This document shows, one piece after another, positions 26,601 to 38,600 of a stretch of 49,662 nucleotides of DNA. Within the stretch, counting starts at the first letter, position 1, and every line of letters begins with the position of its first letter. Source of the stretch: Planctomycetota bacterium (GTDB lineage Bacteria; Planctomycetota; J058; JAJDCQ01); assembly GCA_029260755.1 (NCBI GenBank), contig JAJDCQ010000092.1, forward strand, positions 1 through 49,662. The letters are read 5' to 3'. The notes under the pieces are model-generated. The model searched no databases. It saw only the letters and a list, made by a program, of their open reading frames with translations, and was not told where the DNA came from. A program made the position numbers and the translations under genes.

Positions 26601-28382
26601 CGATTCGGGGAGCCTCACCAGGGTGAAGAGGGCGGCGTCGTAGGCCCCGCGCCGCTCGAGGCGACCCGCCCGCGAATCGGCGAGGACGGCCAGGACGGCG
26701 TCGCGCCGCGTCTTCGCCTGGCGCTCGCGCTCGAGGTCGACCTCCGCGCCGGCGCCCTCGGCCGCCGCGTCGTCGACGCCGAGGTCGCCGGCCCGGTCGA
26801 ACGCGGCCGCGGCGACGCTCCACTGCTCGGCTCCGAGCGCGACGCGACCGTACTCCATCGTCGTGTCGAACTCGGCCCGCGCGGCGACCCGGTCGCCGAG
26901 GTCGAGGGCGTGGCGCGTCGCGGCCGCCTGCATCGCCTGGAGGCCGAGGCCGAGGAGCCGATCGTGGCGTCGGCGGCGCGCCTCGACCGTCTCCGCGTCG
27001 CCCGCCTCGACCGCCTGCGTCCGGGCGCGGTCGAAGCTCTCGCGGGTGGCCCTCGCCCGGTCGGCCGCCTTCGCGATCACCGCGCTCCGCTCGGCCTCGG
27101 CGCGGCGCGAGATCGATACGGCCATCCCGACGCCGATCGTGATCGAGCCGACGCAGACCGCGAGCACGGCCGCCGCGCCGACCGCCTTCCAGCGGTTGCG
27201 CCGCGACCAGCGGCGCGCCCGGGCGACCCGGCCGACGGGGCGCGCGACGATGAGCTCGCCGTCGAGGAAGCGCCGCAGGTCCGCGGCGAGGTCGGCCGCG
27301 CTGCCGTAACGGCGATCCGGCTCCTTCTCGAGGCAGCGCAGCGCGATCGTCTCGATGTCGGGGTGGACCGCGGGGGAGATCTGCCGCGGCGGAACGGGAT
27401 CCACGGCGACGACCTGATGGACCAGAGCGATCAGCTCGGTCGCATCGAACGGGGGCCGGCCGGTCACCGCCCGGTAGAGGACGCCTCCCGCGGCGTAGAT
27501 GTCCGCCGCCGGACCGGGCGCGCCGCGGCCCGAGATGGCCTGCTCGGGCGACATGTAGGCCGGCGTCCCGACGATCTGACCACTCATCGTCAGCCGGTCG
27601 GCGGCCGCGTCGAGCTCACGGGCGAGGCCGAAGTCGGTCAGATAGGCCTTGCCCTCGGCATCGACCAGGATGTTCTCGGGCTTGACGTCGCGGTGAACGA
27701 TGCCGTGCTCGTGGGCGTGCTCGAGCGCGCGGGCGACGTCGTGGATGATCTCCGCGATCCGCTTCGGCGAGAGGGCGCCGCGCTCGAGGGCCGTCTCGAG
27801 GCTCTCGCCGTCGACGAGGTCCATGACGATGAACGGTCGCCCCTCGTGGACGCCGGCCTCGTGGACCGCGACGATCCCGGGATGCCGGAGCTTCGCGGCG
27901 GCGACCGCCTCCCGCTCGAACCGCCGGATCTGACGCTCGTCGGCGCCCGACCCGAGCGAGATCATCTTGATCGCGACGTGCCGGCGGAGCGAGAGATCGT
28001 AGCCGCGATGGACGACGCCCATCCCGCCGCGGCCGAGCTCCTCGAGGAGGACGTAGCGACCGATCCGCCGGGACGGCTCCTCGAGGACCGCGGCGACGTC
28101 GGACGGCGGCATGCCTGCGTCGGAGCCCGAGCCCGACCCCGGACGAGACCCGGGACGCGCCGCCGGCGTCGGGTGCTGCGGGAGCATCCGCGTCGGCTTG
28201 GCCGACCGAGGCGCGCCGCCGCCCGGCGGCGGCGCGGCCGGCGCAGGTGGGCCGCCCGGCGACGGCGGCGGCCAGGGCGTCCCGCGCGCGCCGGGTCGGA
28301 GCGGGAACGACGGCGTCGCGCCCGGGTCGGGCGACGGGCGGGGCGGAGGAACCGGCGGAGGCGGGGGAGGAGGTCGGTGCAT
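23610..28382 (-). CDS. Ser/Thr protein kinase with HEAT-like and TPR regions (second tandem copy)
   Basis: This 1590-residue protein starts at ATG 28382 with a Pro-rich N-terminus (1-85, including seven consecutive prolines). Internal starts at Met66 or Met91 would remove this tail, so the start is less certain. The kinase domain (about 110-370) has GRGGMGVV, VAIK, HRDVKPEN, TDFGLA and GTPAYMSPEQ. A membrane helix follows (about 397-420, GAAAVLAVCVGSITIGVGMA), then an Ala/Arg-rich helical region (about 430-800) suggestive of HEAT-like repeats, then about 19 TPR units to the end. The last 350 residues closely parallel those of the downstream kinase, for example AIDGWVERAYARR and SIVQVIGM. It is divergent from a third kinase gene. 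Confidence 0.9.
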   Translation of the reverse strand: MHRPPPPPPPVPPPRPSPDPGATPSFPLRPGARGTPWPPPSPGGPPAPAAPPPGGGAPRSAKPTRMLPQHPTPAARPGSRPGSGSGSDAGMPPSDVAAVLEEPSRRIGRYVLLEELGRGGMGVVHRGYDLSLRRHVAIKMISLGSGADERQIRRFEREAVAAAKLRHPGIVAVHEAGVHEGRPFIVMDLVDGESLETALERGALSPKRIAEIIHDVARALEHAHEHGIVHRDVKPENILVDAEGKAYLTDFGLARELDAAADRLTMSGQIVGTPAYMSPEQAISGRGAPGPAADIYAAGGVLYRAVTGRPPFDATELIALVHQVVAVDPVPPRQISPAVHPDIETIALRCLEKEPDRRYGSAADLAADLRRFLDGELIVARPVGRVARARRWSRRNRWKAVGAAAVLAVCVGSITIGVGMAVSISRRAEAERSAVIAKAADRARATRESFDRARTQAVEAGDAETVEARRRRHDRLLGLGLQAMQAAATRHALDLGDRVAARAEFDTTMEYGRVALGAEQWSVAAAAFDRAGDLGVDDAAAEGAGAEVDLERERQAKTRRDAVLAVLADSRAGRLERRGAYDAALFTLVRLPESQTVELIVAALDAITGELHGATRAELLSAARPTPDEAAAGEVEVAGLAAAIDRYLAWPLDAPPEVTDDRSTLRVVTTAGERLVRRLVRGRSRFGGDTELGLADVLAAAQERRLGRAGIVTARLCAEALGRLAIREVALDALARYIVAEHDEERAAVAGVSLGLLGGERGLELIEAGRSRFGRSGSFARRTAYFIERVIEESGDDVSAPDRLVHRGRLRLRQGELEAAEVDLLRALEAAPRSAVVRVGLADLAMARGRPHEALEQLERAVAIDPGNLDARKLRVVAWHALGEIDRALAEAQAAVAVAPGQATVYISRSVIRLATGNVAGSLDDAERALSLDAREPTAWTARARALSELGRFEQARADIDEAIELDPDDVQARVLRARIRRLAGDRAGGRADLERALELDPRYASAWTARALDRIEEGDFAGAVADAGRALELRPDDLDGRLVRGRALLAQGEVEAAATDLERAREIAPDSAFVWEAIGQLEGRRENLDAALAAHERAVELSPGSSHRHMSLALVLQRRGELAAARLAADRAIELEPTRASSWVNRSSIRFSAEDFEGAIADARRAIEIDAGEGRGWYNLGVALRSLKRTDEGIEAFDRAIEHEPMMVEAWSARASARIARDDFAGAIADADRAVELDPRAITAWVSRGIGRVQSGDPEGAVADLGRALDLAPNRTVALEYRALAFERLGRFDDAIVDLERLAGLKPDAALHQVDLARCLRKDEQLEAARDAANRAIELAPGAIDGWVERAYARRELGDLEGAIADFERAREIDTEQASIVQVIGMTRAELGRHAEAIEDFGVVIRMQPDYPLPWRDRAFSRAVVGDEEGAVRDVEELGRLDGGFWIHYARGVILVALDREDDAVRAFERANAVGTGSGWANAWLIRLGRAAADLLEGEEGVLGVIGRHHAGELDPDALLKAAQEVADDDDARAANRCEVEAILAFAAERAGDRDEAIARYRASVKEDQREDWHWRFAVIRLRKLGAAR

Positions 28383-28401
28383 CGGGCTCGACTTCAGGCT
28401 A

Positions 28402-28411
28402 GATGATCATC
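28402..28411. promoter_or_regulatory. 10-bp palindrome between divergent kinase genes
   Basis: GATGATCATC is a perfect palindrome in an AT-richer patch of the 122-bp spacer between the kinase starts at 28382 and 28505. It could be a shared operator. Confidence 0.25.
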
Positions 28412-28504
28412 CTTCAATGCGCGAGGAGGGGCGCGAGGAGCGGAGCGACATGGGAACCGGCCGAGCGCTAGACTGGTCCCGCCCTTCTCGAGGAGCGATC
28501 TGCG

Positions 28505-32242
<3,738 letters not shown>

Positions 32243-32246
32243 CCGC

Positions 32247-33530
32247 TCAACGAGGGGACCCGAGCTCCTCGGTGAGGCGGACCACCTCCCAGTCGCTGAT
32301 CTCGAACGACCTCAGCATGTACTGGGTCCGGGCGTCGTCGAGGCGCCAGGAGATCGTGTTCTCACCGGCGACGAGGTAGTCGGCGACGTCCCATCGCGAC
32401 CAGTGGTCGAACGGCTGGAGCGGCGACCAGTTGCCGACGACGACCCGTCCGTTGATCTCGATCGTGATGGGCGCGTAGCCCATCTTCGCCGCCTGCGAGT
32501 ACGCCATCAGGTGAAAGATGACGAGGTAGGCTCGCTCGGGCGTCGACTCGAGCTGGAACCGCACCCGGAGGAAGCTCCGGTTCACCTGCGTGAAGCGCAG
32601 GATCCCCTCGGCCATGTCGGGGTCGTGGACGACGCCCTCGGCCAGGTCGATCTCGGCGCCCTCGCTGAGGACGAACGGCTCCTTCGCGAAGCTGCCGGTG
32701 ATCGAGAAGGTCCGCCGCTCGAAGCCGCGACGGGTCCGCTCGAGGTCCTCGCGGAGGGCCGCGACCTCGCCGGCTGCCTCGGTCCGCCCGAACCGCGCCC
32801 GGTAGGCCTCGATCCGCTCGAGCCCCCGGTCCGGCTCGCCCGACCGGGCGTCGACGAGGACCACGTGGCGGAGACGGTCGAGCTCCCGACGGGCGATCCG
32901 CTCCGCCTTCTCGCGCGCGTCGGCCGCTCGCCGGGCCGCGTAGTCGCCGACCTCCGTCCCGACCGCCTCCTCGCGGAACGCCTCCCAGCGGCTGAAGACC
33001 GCGACGGGGTCGTCGCTCTCGTGGGCGAAGGCGGCGACCTCGCGCAGGCGCGCGTCGAGCGCACCGGGAGCGATCGGCGTCGGGAGCGTGGCGCGGTCCG
33101 CAGGCCGTCCGTCCTCGTCCCGGTCGCGGCCGTCGCCCGCGAAGGCGGCGAGCAGGATGGCGGCGCCGGCCACGACGACCACGGCGAGGACCGCGACCCG
33201 ACCGACGCCGCGACCGCGCCCGACGGCCCCGGGGAGGACGGATCGCTCCGCCGAGGATCGGATCGGCGGCGGAGCGGCGGCGATCCCCTCCAGTCGATCG
33301 ATCCCGCTCTTCACGCGAGCCTCCTCGACCGGCAACGGGCAGGCCGCCTCCCGGAGGTGACGCACGATCGGATCGGAGATGCGCCCGTCGATCTCGCCGA
33401 GCCGGCCGGCGCAGCGCTCGCAAGAGTCGACGTGCGCGAGGACCACGCCCTCGTTGTCCGGCCGGAGCGTGCCCGTCAGGAACGACTCCAGATCACGATC
33501 GGGCGGGCAGGCGTCCGCGGCGACGGCCAA
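32247..33530 (-). CDS. Transmembrane zinc-finger anti-sigma factor with extracytoplasmic sensor domain
   Basis: This 427-residue protein begins at a TTG (33530) with a strong GGAGGTGA (33534-33541). Residues 1-45 form a ZAS-like zinc finger with C8 and H33-x3-C37-x2-C40, the arrangement that holds an ECF sigma factor inactive. One membrane helix (about 111-130, RVAVLAVVVVAGAAILLAAF) leads to a helical stalk (about 195-265) and a beta-rich C-terminal domain resembling galactose-binding jelly rolls (ITIEINGRVVVGNW, YLVAGENTISWRL). That domain probably senses or binds a surface component. It is divergent from the ECF sigma gene at 33589, 58 bases away, its likely partner. Confidence 0.82.
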   Translation of the reverse strand: MAVAADACPPDRDLESFLTGTLRPDNEGVVLAHVDSCERCAGRLGEIDGRISDPIVRHLREAACPLPVEEARVKSGIDRLEGIAAAPPPIRSSAERSVLPGAVGRGRGVGRVAVLAVVVVAGAAILLAAFAGDGRDRDEDGRPADRATLPTPIAPGALDARLREVAAFAHESDDPVAVFSRWEAFREEAVGTEVGDYAARRAADAREKAERIARRELDRLRHVVLVDARSGEPDRGLERIEAYRARFGRTEAAGEVAALREDLERTRRGFERRTFSITGSFAKEPFVLSEGAEIDLAEGVVHDPDMAEGILRFTQVNRSFLRVRFQLESTPERAYLVIFHLMAYSQAAKMGYAPITIEINGRVVVGNWSPLQPFDHWSRWDVADYLVAGENTISWRLDDARTQYMLRSFEISDWEVVRLTEELGSPR

Positions 33531-33533
33531 GCT

Positions 33534-33541
33534 TCACCTCC
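33534..33541 (-). promoter_or_regulatory. Shine-Dalgarno supporting the TTG start
   Basis: GGAGGTGA on the minus strand ends 3 bases before TTG 33530, with the GGAGG core 6 bases away. No in-frame ATG or GTG lies nearby, so this decides the start. Confidence 0.65.
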
Positions 33542-33588
33542 GTCGACCATGTTGCATCCCTCCCCGCCATCTTGCCACGATCCCCGTC

Positions 33589-34191
33589 ATGGCCTCGAGC
33601 GAAACGCCTCCGGCGTCGGCGACCCTGTCGTCCACCCTCCTCGAAGGGCTCCGCGCCTCCCAGCCATCGGCGTGGCGCCGCCTCGTCCACCTGTTCACGC
33701 CGCTCGTGTATCGCTGGTGCCGCGGGTGGGGCGTGCCGCGCAAGGACGAGGACGACGTCGTCCAGGAGGTCTTCACCGGCGTCTGGGGCTCGATCGGCGG
33801 CTACCGAGGGCGGGACCAGGGAGGCGGCAGCTTCCGCGGCTGGCTCCGGACCGTGACCCGGCGCAAGGTCGCCAACCTCTACCACAAGGGCAAGCGTCAC
33901 CCGAAGCCGGCGGCGAGCGACTCCGAGGAGCGGCGCCTGCTCGACCTCGAGGCGACCGATGCCTCGTTCGACGACGCGGCCGAGATCGCGGCGCTCTACC
34001 AGCGCGCCCTCCAGCTCATCAGCGGCGAGTTCACGCCGCGCACCCTCGACATCTTCCAGCGGACGACGGTCGACGGGCAGTCGGCCGGCGAGGTGGCCGC
34101 GGCGCTGGAGCTCTCCACCGGCGCCGTCTACCAGGCGAAGCACCGGGTCATGACCCGGCTCCGCGAGGAGCTCCGCGGGCTGGTCGAGTAG
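33589..34191 (+). CDS. ECF-type RNA polymerase sigma factor, planctomycetal type
   Basis: This 200-residue protein starts at ATG 33589. Region 2 covers about residues 15-90 (AWRRLVHLFTPLVYRWCR, then DDVVQEVFTGVWGSIGGY and GSFRGWLRTVTRRKVANLY). Region 4 covers about 130-195 (SAGEVAAALELSTGAVYQAKH, ending TRLREELRGLVE). The composition and motif spacing closely follow ECF groups abundant in Planctomycetota. It should direct transcription in response to release by the anti-sigma factor encoded divergently. No clear Shine-Dalgarno precedes the ATG. It is convergent with the NarL-type regulator, leaving a 16-base gap. Confidence 0.9.
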   Translation: MASSETPPASATLSSTLLEGLRASQPSAWRRLVHLFTPLVYRWCRGWGVPRKDEDDVVQEVFTGVWGSIGGYRGRDQGGGSFRGWLRTVTRRKVANLYHKGKRHPKPAASDSEERRLLDLEATDASFDDAAEIAALYQRALQLISGEFTPRTLDIFQRTTVDGQSAGEVAAALELSTGAVYQAKHRVMTRLREELRGLVE

Positions 34192-34207
34192 CGCGCCGAG
34201 GTTCCCG

Positions 34208-34921
34208 TCAGGAGACGGGCGCAACGGGCGAGGAGCCGCGCCCGTCGACCAGGCCGGAGCCGGCCCAGGCGATCGCGTGTCGGAGCAGGTCGGTCGCGCT
34301 GCCGAGGACGAGCTTGCGCTTGATGTGCGCGCGGTAGGTCGCGACCGTCTTCATGCTCAGCGAGAGCCGCGACGCGATGTCGCGCGTCCCGTAGCCGCGG
34401 CCGATCAAGCCGAAGACCTCGACCTCGCGGTCGCTCAGCTGATCGATCGGCGAGCCCCCGGCGACCCTCTGACCGCCGACGCCCTGGAGGACCCGCGTCG
34501 CGACCGCCGGGCTCACCCAGGTGCGACCGACCGCGACCGTCCGGATCGCCTCGAGGATCGTCGCGACCGGCTCGGTCGTGCGGACGAAACCCCGAGCGCC
34601 GGCGCGCAGAGCCCGCTCGGCCCAGAGCAGGTCGTCGTGAACCGAGTAGACGAGCACCCCGGGGTTGCCGTTACGGCCGACCAGCTCGCGAGCGAGGTCG
34701 AGGCCGCTCGCGGCCGCGTCGAGGTGAAGGTCGGTGATGACCACGTCGGCCCCGGTCGTCGCGAGCCCCTCGACGGTCTCGACAAGCGAGCCGGCCACGC
34801 CCGCCGTCGTCAGGTCGGGCTCCGCTTCGAGGAGGGCTCGGAGCCCCTCCCGGACGAGCGGATGAGGATCGACGATGAACACCCGGATCGCGCGCGGCGA
34901 GCCCGGCGAGCGATTGCTCAC
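34208..34921 (-). CDS. NarL/LuxR-type response regulator
   Basis: This 237-residue protein is best started at GTG 34921; the frame stays open 147 codons further upstream but that stretch has no coding character. Residues 10-135 are a receiver with D18 (VFIVDPHP), acceptor D64 (VVITDLHLD) and S93 (VLVYSVHDD). The usual conserved lysine is Thr115 (GARGFVRTTEP), so phosphorylation-linked switching may be altered. Residues 165-215 are a LuxR-type helix-turn-helix (LSDREVEVFGLIGRGYGTRD, MKTVATYRAHI). It binds DNA and is the only DNA-binding protein next to the divergent histidine kinase operon, so it is a candidate output for it. Confidence 0.88.
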   Translation of the reverse strand: MSNRSPGSPRAIRVFIVDPHPLVREGLRALLEAEPDLTTAGVAGSLVETVEGLATTGADVVITDLHLDAAASGLDLARELVGRNGNPGVLVYSVHDDLLWAERALRAGARGFVRTTEPVATILEAIRTVAVGRTWVSPAVATRVLQGVGGQRVAGGSPIDQLSDREVEVFGLIGRGYGTRDIASRLSLSMKTVATYRAHIKRKLVLGSATDLLRHAIAWAGSGLVDGRGSSPVAPVS

Positions 34922-35610
34922 GGGGCCACCGACGATCCGATCTCGAGCGGAGCTCCACGGAGGCCGCGCGCGGTCGAGAGGGGCGCACGACTGATGGGAG
35001 ACTGGTTGGGCGATTGAATGGGACTGCCTCTTTTCCAACGGACGGTAGCACGCGAACGAGCCAGACACGCATCGAATCGAACAACGCCCCGGTCCGCTAT
35101 CAGCATTTTCCCTATCCCGTGAGTCAATGAACTTTCGATGGGACCCCCTCGGCGATTCGAAGATGCGGCCCGGAACCCGCCCGCGGAGCGGGGCCACCGA
35201 CCACGAACCCAGCCGCCGCCCCTCCAGGCTCGCGACCGGACGCAAGGCCTTCTCGGCCAGCGCTCCCCTCGACCGGCGGCGCGCCGTCACTCGCGAAACG
35301 CGACGGCCCGCCGCAACCGTGCGCGGGTTGAGCCCGAAGACATCGCCACCGGAGAGGGTCATCCGACGCGCCGGGGTCGGTCACGGCCGAGCGCCATCGG
35401 ACCTCGGGGTTTCCCGAGTCGACCGCTCGTTGCGCCGACCTCGCCGCGCCACCCGTTCCCCCCCTGACCTCAGGCAATTCCCCATAGAGGCTCTCTTCGA
35501 GATCCTGAGACCTTGTCCTGACTGACTCGCGCGCCTATGATCGACAAAGAGCAAGCAAGGCTTCGAGTGCTCGCCATCACCCTCAGGCCGAGCCGACCGG
35601 AGCCGACGCC
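34922..35610. other. 689-bp divergent intergenic region
   Basis: This is the longest gap in the window, between the NarL-type regulator and the 11-PAS kinase operon. Open frames across it are Arg/Pro-rich and lack coding character. On the minus strand a TTGACT (35122-35127) is followed 19 bases later by TGATAG in an AT-richer patch at 35097-35127, a weak promoter candidate for the regulator. No RNA gene or terminator was recognised. It may hold a long leader or several regulator sites. Confidence 0.5.
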
Positions 35611-38600
35611 GTGATCGAGAGACGCGCCAACCGGATCCTCTTCGATCGGAACCTCGTCGCCGACGCGGACGCCGCGGTCGACTTCGTCACGAGCATCCTC
35701 GAGTCCTCGACCGAGTACTCGATCATCGGCATGGACGCCGACGGCACGGTCGTCCTCTGGAACGAGGGCGCCCGTCGCAACTACGGCTACGACTCCGAGG
35801 AGGTCGTCGGCCGTCTCCGCTCCGAGGTTCTCCACACCCCCGAGGACATGGCCAGCGGGTCGCCCGCCAGGATCCTCTCCGAGGCCCGGGAGAAGGGAAA
35901 CTGGGCCGGGACGATCGAGCGACGGCGCAAGAACGGCGAGCGCTTCACGGCCAGCGTCGTCGTCACGCCGCGGCTCGACCCCGACGGGGTGTTCGTCGGC
36001 CACCTCCTGATCTCGAAGGACATCTCCAACGAGATCCGGGTGACCGAGGAGCTCGAGGAGACCCAGTTCTACACGCGGAGCCTGATCGAATCGAACGTCG
36101 ATGCGCTCATGACGACCGACGTCCTCGGCATCATCACCGACGTCAACGCCCCGATGCAGGACCTGACCGGCTGCTCCCGGGACGAGCTCCTCGGCACACC
36201 GTTCAAGCGTTACTTCACCGACCCCGCGCGGGCGGAGGAGGGAATCAAGCTCGTCCTCCAGCGGGGCCGGGTGACCAACTACGAGCTCACGGCGCGCGCC
36301 CGCGACGGCCGCGAGACGCTCGTCTCCTACAACGCCTCGACCCTCAAGGACGCCTCCGGTCGCCTCCAGGGCGTCTTCGCGGCCGCCCGCGACATCACCG
36401 AGCAGAAGAAGCTCGACCAGCAGCTCCGCGAGTCCGAGCAATACAACCGCGGCCTGATCGAGGCCTCGGTCGACGGCCTCATCACCGTCGATCCGACCGG
36501 GACGATCTCCGACGTCAACGAGCAGATGGCGCGGATGAGCGGCTACTCCCGTGAGGAGCTCATCGGCACGCCCTTCGCCGAGTATTTCCTCGACGCCGAG
36601 CGCGCGACCGAGGGGGTGAACGAGACGCTCGCCAAGGGGATCGTGACCAACTACGAGCTCACCCTGAACACGCGCGACGAGCGCCGCCTGCGCGTCTCCT
36701 TCAACGCCTCGATCTTCACGGGCTCCGACGGCGACCTCCGCGGCATCTTCGCGTCGGCCCGCGACATCACCGAGCAGTCCGAGCTCCAGAGTCAGCTCGC
36801 CGACGAGCGGGCCTACAACCGAGGCCTCATCGAGGCCTCCCTCGACGGCCTCATCACGGTCGATCCCATGCTCCGGATCACCGACGTCAACGCGACGATG
36901 TGCCGAATGTCGGGCTACTCGCGCGACGAGCTGATCGGCACATCGTTCCCCGACTACTTCACCGACACGAGGCTCGCGACGGTCGGCGTGCGCACGACCC
37001 TCGACGAGGGGGCCGTCACCAACTACGAGCTCACCCTCGAGACCAAGGGCGGTCGCGAGATGCTCGTCTCGTTCAACGCCGCCATCTTCAAGGACGAGGG
37101 GGGCACGGTCCGCGGGATCTTCGCCTCCGCCCGCGACATCACCGATCAGAAGCGCCTCCAGGACCAGCTCTCCGAGGAGCAGGCCTACAACCGGTCGCTC
37201 ATCGAGGCGTCGGTCGACGGCCTCGTCACCGTCGACGAGGCGATGGTGATCACCGACGTCAACGAGACGATGTGCCGGATGGTCGGCCGCCCCCGCGGCC
37301 AGATCGTCGGCTCGCCCTTCCCGAGCTATTTCACCGACGCCTCGCGCGCCTCCGCCGGCGTCGAGCTCACCTTCGAGGAGAGCCAGGTCCGGAACTACGT
37401 CCTCGAGCTGAAGGTCGGGGAGGGCGAGAGCGCGGGGCGGCCGCTGCCGGTCTCGTTCAACGCGGCCGTCTTCAAGGACGCCCAGGGCGAGGTCCGGGGC
37501 ATCTTCGCCTCGGCCCGGGACATCACCGACCAGCAGCAGCTCGAGACCCAGCTCCAGGGCTCGCAGGCCCACACCCGGTCGCTGATCGAGGCCAACATCG
37601 ACGCCCTGGCGACGACCGACCCGCTCGGCACCATCACCGATGTGAACCAGCAGATGGAGGCGCTGACCGGCTGCCCCCGCGACGAGCTGATCGGATCGCC
37701 GTTCAAGGCCTTCTTCACCGACCCCGAGGTGGCCGCCGACGGGATCAAGCTCGTCCTCCAACGGGGCAAGGTGACCAACTACGAGCTGACCGCCCAGGCC
37801 AAGGGCGGCGCCCGCACGGTCGTCTCCTACAACGCGACGACGTTCCAGGGACCCGACGGAAGCCTGCAGGGCGTGTTCGCGGCCGCCCGCGACATCACCG
37901 AGCAGAAGAGCCTCGAGGAGCGTCTGCGCGAGCAGCAGACCTATCTCCGCGGCCTGATCGAGTCCTCGGTCGACGGCCTCGTCACGGTCGACGGCGCGGG
38001 CAGCATCAGCGACGTCAACGACCAGATGTGCAAGATGACGGGCTACACCCGGGCCGAGCTGATCGGCACGCCCTTCGCCGACTACTTCACCGACCCCGAG
38101 AAGGCCCGCGCCGGCGTCCAGGAGACGTTCGAGCACGGATTCGTGACCGAGTACGCCCTCTCCCTCGTCGCGAGAGGCCGCCGCCTCCTCCACGTCTCGT
38201 TCAACGCATCGGTCTTCAAGGACCAGAAGGGCGAGGTGCGCGGCATCTTCGCCTCGGCCCGTGACATCACCGACCGGGTCCGCCTCGAGGAGCAGATGCG
38301 CGAGCAGCAGACGTATCTGCGGGGCCTGATCGAGTCCTCCGTCGACGGCCTCATCACGGTCGACCCCGAGGGCTTCATCACCGACGTCAACGAGCAGATG
38401 TGCCGGATGACCGAGCATCCGCGCGAGAAGCTCGTCGGGACCCCCTTCAAGCGCTACTTCACCGACCCCGACGTGGCCGACGCGGGCGTCAAGTCCACGT
38501 TCGCGGCCGGCGTCGTGACGAACTACGAGCTCGTCCTCCTCACCCGGAGCGGCCGCAAGGCGAACGTCTCGTTCAACGCGTCGGTCTTCCGCGACGCCGA

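Noticed and set aside
23403..28406. 1667-codon plus-strand open frame opposite the kinase-TPR gene
   Set aside because: It is the shadow of the TPR array. The minus strand has complete kinase motifs.
34922..35362. 147-codon N-terminal extension of the NarL-type regulator
   Set aside because: It has no domain content, and receivers begin near the GTG at 34921.
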